This document shows, one piece after another, positions 56,448-64,000 of a stretch of 64,000 nt of DNA. The position numbers and the translations under genes are program-made. The stretch comes from Paenibacillus periandrae (GTDB lineage Bacteria; Bacillota; Bacilli; Paenibacillales; NBRC-103111), in contig NZ_JAJNMU010000005.1 in NCBI RefSeq assembly GCF_022458865.1, forward strand, positions 357,968 to 421,967. The letters run 5' to 3'. The first letter of the stretch is position 1; each line of letters opens with the position of its first letter. Below the pieces are notes generated by a model that saw nothing but the letters and a program-made list of their open reading frames with translations, was not told the DNA's origin and did not search any database.

Positions 56448-57557
56448 TTGCAGCTGAACAAGCTTTCCTTGCGGAATTACCGCAACTATGAAGAAGTGCA
56501 CTTTGAAACCAAAGATATGGTTAATATCATTATTGGCCCTAATGCACAGGGCAAGACGAATCTGCTGGAAGCCATTTTCGTGCTGGCTCTAACCAAATCC
56601 CACCGTACCCATCAGGATAAAGAGCTGATTCATTGGGATGCACGCCAAACCATGCTGCATGGACAAGTTGAAAAAAAGTACGGAACCTGCAAGCTGGATC
56701 TCACTATTTCTCCGCAGGGCAAAAAAGCTAAAATAAATGGCTTGGAGCAAAAGAAGCTGAGCCATTTTATCGGCACTATCAATGTCGTGATGTTTGCACC
56801 TGAAGATCTCGAAATTGTTAAGGGCTCCCCTTCCGTCCGACGGCGTTTTCTCGATATGGAAATTGGCCAGGTCCATCCCACATATTTACACGATTTATCC
56901 CAATATCAAAAAGTACTGCAGCAGCGAAACAATTATTTAAAGCAGCTTTTTACTACACGGGACACAAAAGCAGTGTTATTGGACGTGTGGAATGAACAAT
57001 TGATCCTGCTCGGTATTAAAATTATCAAAAAACGTCAAAGCTTTATACAGAAGCTTCAACGGTGGGCAGAAAAAATTCATAATGGCATTACAGCAGGTCA
57101 GGAGCATATTCAGATTACGTATGCCAGCTCGTTTGACGCCGACAGTCTAGAAGATGAAACTGTTTTATTTGATCAATTTATGATAAAGTTATCACAGGTG
57201 AAAGAACAGGAGCTTCGGCGCGGTGTGACTATGGTAGGCCCGCATCGGGATGATTTGTTGTTTACGATCAACGGCAAGGATGTACAGACCTTCGGTTCGC
57301 AGGGCCAACAGAGAACCACGGCGCTTTCTCTGAAGCTTGCGGAAATTGAACTGATTCAGGAGGAAGTAGGCGAATACCCTATTCTACTTTTGGATGATGT
57401 GCTATCCGAGCTTGACCAATACCGACAAACTCAACTGATCGAAACGTTTCAAAACAAGGTGCAAACCTTTATTACAACAACCGGAATTGAAAGTATAGAT
57501 CGTTCAAAGCTGGAGAATGCTTCTGTGATTCACGTACGGAACGGAAGCCTGATTTAA
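56448..57557 (+). CDS. recF: DNA repair protein RecF
   Basis: 369 residues. SMC-like ATPase with Walker A IIGPNAQGKTNLLEAI, signature motif FGSQGQQRTTALSLKLAE and Walker B ILLLDDVLSELDQ. It loads RecA at gaps with RecO and RecR. Start TTG 56448 has AGGAGG upstream. Confidence 0.97.
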   Translation: MQLNKLSLRNYRNYEEVHFETKDMVNIIIGPNAQGKTNLLEAIFVLALTKSHRTHQDKELIHWDARQTMLHGQVEKKYGTCKLDLTISPQGKKAKINGLEQKKLSHFIGTINVVMFAPEDLEIVKGSPSVRRRFLDMEIGQVHPTYLHDLSQYQKVLQQRNNYLKQLFTTRDTKAVLLDVWNEQLILLGIKIIKKRQSFIQKLQRWAEKIHNGITAGQEHIQITYASSFDADSLEDETVLFDQFMIKLSQVKEQELRRGVTMVGPHRDDLLFTINGKDVQTFGSQGQQRTTALSLKLAEIELIQEEVGEYPILLLDDVLSELDQYRQTQLIETFQNKVQTFITTTGIESIDRSKLENASVIHVRNGSLI

Positions 57558-57601
57558 GTTATTCCCTGCAAGTAGTCTCACGTTTTGAGGAGATGTCCCC
57601 C

Positions 57602-59786
<2,185 letters not shown>

Positions 59787-59790
59787 GCCG

Positions 59791-59907
59791 GTCATGCTTA
59801 TGAAGTCAGTTTTGCTTTAGCAAAACTCAGCAACGCTTACGAAGTAAACTTTCCCGCAGGGAAAGTTCAGTATATGCTTACGAAGTTAGTTTTGCTTTAG
59901 CAAAACT
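59791..59907 (+). repeat. Three tandem hairpin repeats between gyrB and gyrA
   Basis: Three units each begin GCTTAYGAAGT (59796, 59835, 59876) and continue into a hairpin: AGTTTTGC-TTTA-GCAAAACT (59808-59827), AACTTTCCC-GCA-GGGAAAGTT (59847-59867) and again AGTTTTGC-TTTA-GCAAAACT (59888-59907). The middle stem has another sequence but still pairs perfectly. The last hairpin ends 3 bases before the AGGAGG of gyrA. None has a T run, so they are not ordinary terminators. Confidence 0.9.
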
Positions 59908-59921
59908 TTTAGGAGGACAAA

Positions 59922-62408
59922 ATGTCGGAAGAACAGTTTTCTCAAATAAAAGAAATAGATATTGGCTCTGAGATGCGTACGTCTTTCATGGACTACGCAA
60001 TGAGTATAATCGTCAGTCGTGCTCTGCCAGATGTCCGTGATGGCTTAAAGCCTGTTCATCGCCGAATTTTGTTTGCGATGTCGGAGCTGGGCATGTACGC
60101 AGATAAGCCTCATAAGAAATCAGCGAGAATTGTCGGCGAAGTTATTGGTAAATACCATCCTCATGGCGATTCCTCCGTATATTTCACGATGGTACGGATG
60201 GCGCAGGATTTTTCCTTGCGTTATATGCTCGTCGATGGTCATGGTAACTTTGGTTCGATCGATGGTGACATGGCAGCGGCGATGCGGTATACGGAAGCAC
60301 GTCTGTCAAAGATTGCGATGGAGCTTTTACGTGATATTAATAAAGAGACAATTGACTTTATACCCAACTATGATGGTGAAGAGCATGAGCCTGCTGTTCT
60401 CCCTTCACGTTTTCCTAATCTGCTTGTAAACGGCAGCTCTGGTATTGCGGTTGGGATGGCAACGAGTATTCCTCCCCACAATTTAACGGAAGTGATCAAC
60501 GGTATTCAGCAGCTGATTGAAAATCCGGACGTCACGCCCATGGAATTGATGCAATCTATTAAGGGTCCTGATTTTCCTACTGCAGGATTTATTTTGGGAC
60601 GAGAAGGTATCAAGCAAGCCTATAATACAGGCCGCGGATCGGTTACGATGAGAGCCAGAGCCGTTATAGAAGAAAACAACAACAAAGCAAAAATTCTGGT
60701 GCATGAGCTGCCTTATCAGGTAAATAAAGCTCATTTGATCGAAAAAATTGCCGAATTGGTAAGAGATAAAAAGATCGATGGTATCACCGATCTGCGCGAC
60801 GAGTCGGACCGTAACGGAATGCGGATTGTTATTGAGCTGCGTCGCGACGTGAATCCAAATGTAATCTTGAATAACCTGTACAAGCAAACCTCGATGCAGT
60901 CCAATTTCGGTATCATTATGCTGGCTCTCGTTAACGGGGAACCGAAGGTTCTGAACTTGAAGGATATGCTGTATCACTATTTGGAGCATCAAAAGGTCGT
61001 TATTCGTCGTCGGACGGAATATGAGCTTCGCAAGGCTGAAGCAAGAGCGCATATCCTCGAAGGCTTGCGTATCGCGCTCGATCATCTCGATGAAGTGATC
61101 ACACTGATCCGTTCTTCACAAAATGCGGAAGAAGCACGTGAAGGCTTGATCGAAAGATTTTCATTAAGCTATGATCAAGCTCAAGCTATTCTGGATATGC
61201 GTCTACAGCGCTTAACCGGTTTGGAACGCGACAAGATTGAAGAAGAATATGCGGAGCTGCTGAAGAAAATCGCTGAGTACAAGGCTATCCTTGGAGACGA
61301 GCAATTGGTGTTAGCGATTATCAGTACCGAGCTTAATGAAATCAAGGAAAAATTTGGTGATGAACGCCGTTCGGAAATTACGATTGGTGGGGAAAGCATC
61401 GAGGATGAGGATCTGATTCCTCAAGAAGAAGTGATTATCACTATTACACATAGCGGTTATATCAAAAGATTGCCGGTTACCACCTATCGCAGCCAGAAGC
61501 GCGGCGGTCGGGGCGTTATTGGTATGGATACGAAGGACAAAGACTTTGTTGAACATTTATTTGTCACCAATACGCATCACTTCTTGCTCTTCTTTACGAA
61601 TAAAGGCAAGGTGTACCGTTTGAAGGCTTATGAGATCCCTGATCTTAGCCGTACAGCTCGTGGAACGCCTATTATCAATCTGCTACAGATTGAACAGGGT
61701 GAAACGATTAATGCGGTCATTCCGGTGGAGGGCTTTGAGTCCGAGCAGGAGCTGTTTTTTGCCACTAAGAATGGTCTGGTCAAAAAGACGGCCTTGAACG
61801 AATATGGAAATATTCGTAAGGGCGGTTTGATTGCGATCACACTGCGCGAGGATGACGATCTAATCGGAGTCAGACTGACAGAAGGCAATCAAACGATCAT
61901 TATGGGAACTGCACAAGGAGTCTCGATTCACTTCCCAGAGCAGGATGTCCGTTCCATGGGCCGTTCGGCAACAGGAGTCAAAGGCATTAATATCGGTGAG
62001 GACGATACCGTTATAGCGATGGATGTCGTTCATCCAGATGATACCGTGCTGATTGTAACGTCCAAAGGGTTCGGCAAACGTACACCGGTTGCGGATTACA
62101 GACTACAATCACGCGGCGGAAAGGGTATCAAAACTTTGAACGTTACTCCGAAGAATGGACCTGTCGTCAGCCTGAAGGTTGTAAAAGATGATGAAGATCT
62201 AATGATTATTACAGCATTAGGTACGATTATTCGAACCAGTATGGCGGGGATTTCTATCATGGGTCGTTATACCCAGGGTGTAAGATTGATTCATATCCGT
62301 GATGAAGATGAAGTAGCTACGGTCGCTAGAGTTGAAAAGAGCGAAGATGCCGCTGAGGATGAAATCGATGGAGAAGAAACAGCATCGGCCCCAGAGACTG
62401 AAGAATAA
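59922..62408 (+). CDS. gyrA: DNA gyrase subunit A
   Basis: 828 residues. Breakage-reunion domain with catalytic Tyr in ARGTP-like [13 protein letters not shown], the quinolone-pocket stretch [16 protein letters not shown] (Ser at the usual position, Glu replaced by Tyr-neighbour context not assessed), GyrA-box QKRGGRG in the C-terminal beta-pinwheel, and an acidic tail ([14 protein letters not shown]). AGGAGG lies before the ATG, directly after the hairpin repeats. Confidence 0.98.
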   Translation: MSEEQFSQIKEIDIGSEMRTSFMDYAMSIIVSRALPDVRDGLKPVHRRILFAMSELGMYADKPHKKSARIVGEVIGKYHPHGDSSVYFTMVRMAQDFSLRYMLVDGHGNFGSIDGDMAAAMRYTEARLSKIAMELLRDINKETIDFIPNYDGEEHEPAVLPSRFPNLLVNGSSGIAVGMATSIPPHNLTEVINGIQQLIENPDVTPMELMQSIKGPDFPTAGFILGREGIKQAYNTGRGSVTMRARAVIEENNNKAKILVHELPYQVNKAHLIEKIAELVRDKKIDGITDLRDESDRNGMRIVIELRRDVNPNVILNNLYKQTSMQSNFGIIMLALVNGEPKVLNLKDMLYHYLEHQKVVIRRRTEYELRKAEARAHILEGLRIALDHLDEVITLIRSSQNAEEAREGLIERFSLSYDQAQAILDMRLQRLTGLERDKIEEEYAELLKKIAEYKAILGDEQLVLAIISTELNEIKEKFGDERRSEITIGGESIEDEDLIPQEEVIITITHSGYIKRLPVTTYRSQKRGGRGVIGMDTKDKDFVEHLFVTNTHHFLLFFTNKGKVYRLKAYEIPDLSRTARGTPIINLLQIEQGETINAVIPVEGFESEQELFFATKNGLVKKTALNEYGNIRKGGLIAITLREDDDLIGVRLTEGNQTIIMGTAQGVSIHFPEQDVRSMGRSATGVKGINIGEDDTVIAMDVVHPDDTVLIVTSKGFGKRTPVADYRLQSRGGKGIKTLNVTPKNGPVVSLKVVKDDEDLMIITALGTIIRTSMAGISIMGRYTQGVRLIHIRDEDEVATVARVEKSEDAAEDEIDGEETASAPETEE

Positions 62409-62430
62409 ATAAATATATCTAAAAAGGTTG

Positions 62431-62460
62431 AAGAATGGGGTGACAGCCCCATTCTTTTTC
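62431..62460 (+). terminator. Intrinsic terminator of gyrA
   Basis: GAATGGGG-TGACAG-CCCCATTC followed by five T. Confidence 0.9.
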
Positions 62461-62503
62461 GTTTAGAATAGGGAGAAGATAGAAAATAAAGCGAGGGAAT
62501 AAC

Positions 62504-63556
62504 ATGGCCACAATTTCCGTTTCCCAGTTAAAGACCGGCGAAAAGATGAGCGATAACGTACACACGAAACTCGGGAACGTTTTATTTATGAAGGGGAAAA
62601 TAGTAAGCGAGAGGGATATAGAAATCTTGAAAGCTTTTTTAATTCCTTCCATTTCAATAGAGTCCAAAGAAAATGATGCGGTCAATGAAGACGTGGCGGA
62701 AGAGCCGAGCAATACCACTCTGCCTTTCTATGAACAATATGATAAGATGCTGGCGCTTTTGAAAAAGGTGTTTAATTCAGCGAGTGGACAAAACTTCCCT
62801 ATACTCGAGGTTCGTACACAGCTAGAGGCACTGCTCCAGCATATTGATCAATATCATATTTTGACTTTTAGCCCCAAAACGTTTCAATTGAATGATTTTC
62901 TGTTTCATAATAGCATCATGGTCAGTTTAACCTCCTATTCATTGGCCAGATGGCATGGACTAGCTGCCAAGGACCTTATGCCTATTGCGATAAGTGGTCT
63001 CTTACATGATATAGGTAATGCAAAAGTGGATCCCGGTATTCTATATAAACCGAATAAGCTGACTCCGGTCGAATTTGAAGAGCTGAAGCAGCATACTACC
63101 ATTGGCTACAATTTATTGAAAAATGTCGCTGCCATTAATGAAGGTGTAAAATTGACAGCGATTCAGCATCATGAACGTGAGGATGGATCAGGCTATCCAC
63201 TTGGAATCAAAGGAGATAAAATCCACTTATACTCGAAAATCGTTGCCATCAGTGATATATTTCATGCGATGACATCGGATCGATACCATAAAAAAGCGGC
63301 TTCTCCTTACCTGGTGCTGGATCAGTTGTTTACAGAATCGTTTGGTAAATTGGATCCTGCGTTAGTGCAGACCTTTATACAGAAAGTAACGCAATTCCAT
63401 AATGGGGTTCTCGTTAAGTTAAATGATAAACGGATTGGTGAAATTGTGTTTTCAGATCGTGCCAACCCTACTCGTCCTTGGGTCAATGTAAATGGACAAA
63501 TAATTAATTTAACGATGGAGCGCAGTCTCTATATACAAGATGTTATTCAAAAGTAA
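62504..63556 (+). CDS. HD-GYP domain protein
   Basis: 350 residues. The N-terminal 130 residues are not recognised (DUF3391-like start VSQLKTGEKMSDNVHTKLG is possible). The HD-GYP domain covers about 135-300 with LLHDIGNAK, HTTIGYNLLK, QHHEREDGSGYP, and AISDIFHAMTSDR. Such domains often break down c-di-GMP; all main ligands appear present, the GYP motif being intact. It sits between gyrA and the rRNA operon, a position common in Paenibacillaceae as far as I recall. Confidence 0.9.
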   Translation: MATISVSQLKTGEKMSDNVHTKLGNVLFMKGKIVSERDIEILKAFLIPSISIESKENDAVNEDVAEEPSNTTLPFYEQYDKMLALLKKVFNSASGQNFPILEVRTQLEALLQHIDQYHILTFSPKTFQLNDFLFHNSIMVSLTSYSLARWHGLAAKDLMPIAISGLLHDIGNAKVDPGILYKPNKLTPVEFEELKQHTTIGYNLLKNVAAINEGVKLTAIQHHEREDGSGYPLGIKGDKIHLYSKIVAISDIFHAMTSDRYHKKAASPYLVLDQLFTESFGKLDPALVQTFIQKVTQFHNGVLVKLNDKRIGEIVFSDRANPTRPWVNVNGQIINLTMERSLYIQDVIQK

Positions 63557-63603
63557 ATAGTTTTGATATTTGCTTGACGCTTGGCTTACATATGTGGTAG
63601 ATT

Positions 63604-63636
63604 AATCTTCGCTGCTTCAAGCAACGAAGATTTTTT
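63604..63636 (+). terminator. Intrinsic terminator of the HD-GYP gene
   Basis: AATCTTCG...TGCTT and AAGCA...CGAAGATT pair around a one-base loop, followed by six T. An upstream TTGACG-18-TAGATT (63574-63603) reads straight into it, so that element is a doubtful promoter. Confidence 0.8.
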
Positions 63637-63667
63637 ATAAGAAACTTTTTTTAATCTAATAAAAAGC

Positions 63668-63697
63668 TTGCAATGATGCAGTGATATGTGTTATATT
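63668..63697 (+). promoter_or_regulatory. Candidate rRNA operon promoter
   Basis: TTGCAA and TATATT with an 18-base spacer, about 170 bases upstream of the 16S start and after the terminator. Confidence 0.6.
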
Positions 63698-63773
63698 AAA
63701 AAAGTCGCCACTAAACAGCGATTGAAAAAATGAATAAAAGTGAGAGTCGACAGTAATGTTGATGAATCGCGTT

Positions 63774-63793
63774 TTGTCCTTTGAAAACTGAAT
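63774..63793 (+). promoter_or_regulatory. rRNA antitermination boxA
   Basis: GTCCTTTGAAAACTGAATC resembles the boxA-containing leader found before Bacilli rRNA genes, where NusB and NusE bind. Confidence 0.65.
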
Positions 63794-63870
63794 CAACGAG
63801 TGAGTAAATAGCAGTACAAGAGAATGCAAATTCTCGTCAGCAAGGAATGAGTACAAATCAAAGTTCTACC

Positions 63871-64000
63871 TTTATGGAGAGTTTGATCCTGGCTCAGGAC
63901 GAACGCTGGCGGCGTGCCTAATACATGCAAGTCGAGCGGATTGTTCCTTCGGGAACAGTTAGCGGCGGACGGGTGAGTAACACGTAGGCAACCTGCCTGC
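63871..64000 (+). rRNA. rrs: 16S ribosomal RNA, 5' end
   Basis: The standard 5' end TTTATGGAGAGTTTGATCCTG-GCTCAGGACGAACGC is present; the gene runs off the window. The variable V1 loop (GAGCGGATTGTTCCTTCGGG) fits a Paenibacillus-like organism. Confidence 0.97.

Noticed and set aside
63574..63603. TTGACG-18-TAGATT as rRNA promoter P1
   Set aside because: It would start transcription inside the terminator hairpin of the HD-GYP gene; kept only as a doubtful element.

Overview
The window is a stretch of Gram-positive (Firmicutes) chromosome around the replication origin, most likely from Paenibacillus or a close relative. The gene order rpmH-oriC-dnaA-dnaN-yaaA-recF-remB-gyrB-gyrA followed by a 16S rRNA gene is typical of that group. 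So are the WalRKHIJ-HtrA block, the spore gene yyaC, AGGAGG-type ribosome binding sites, frequent TTG starts and the first 130 bases of the 16S gene. The genus rests on gene order and on that short 16S start; no database search was possible.

Layout from left to right. Positions 1-2150 hold decayed genes: an alpha/beta hydrolase remnant and a frameshifted YqiG-type flavin oxidoreductase. Positions 2150-6400 are AT-rich accessory DNA carrying a GIY-YIG protein and a two-gene subtilase/AAA-ATPase module that resembles the IetAS toxin-antitoxin/antiphage system. This DNA abuts the 3' end of rlmH, the site that SCC elements use in staphylococci. Positions 6.5-14.4 kb carry rlmH, a CxxH/CxxC protein, htrA and the walR-K-H-I-J cell-wall stress operon. 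Positions 14.5-24.3 kb carry an M23/LysM/G5 cell-wall hydrolase, purA behind a PurBox operator, dnaB, rplI, gdpP, yybS and a CBS protein. Positions 24.5-37.3 kb are more variable: a secreted protein of ten Ig-like repeats, a SNF2 helicase gene broken by an internal deletion, and a sugar ABC importer with its YesMN-type two-component system. Positions 37.3-44 kb hold rpsF-ssb-rpsR, several small genes including a 26-residue CDGSH-like protein, tRNA-Ser(CGA), an MscS channel, DUF951, DUF3343, yyaC, DUF4446 and a class V aminotransferase. Positions 44-53 kb are the segregation and RNA-modification block (parB, parA, noc, rsmG, mnmG, mnmE, jag, yidC, rnpA, rpmH). oriC lies on both sides of dnaA at 53-55 kb, followed rightward by the replication and gyrase genes, an HD-GYP gene and the start of an rRNA operon.

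How it fits together. Genes left of oriC are almost all on the minus strand and those to the right on the plus strand, so transcription runs away from the origin. ParA, ParB, Noc, two parS-like sites, the DnaA boxes and a DnaA-trio form a complete origin and segregation module. WalRK, its membrane regulators, HtrA and the M23 protein deal with the cell envelope. GdpP and a neighbouring CBS protein point to c-di-AMP signalling. The most notable items are the IetAS-like module at rlmH, hairpin repeats between gyrB and gyrA whose stems differ but still pair, a DnaA-box cluster 14 kb from the origin, the CDGSH-like micro-protein with a very long palindrome behind it, and the pairing of DUF3343 with a cysteine-desulfurase-like enzyme.
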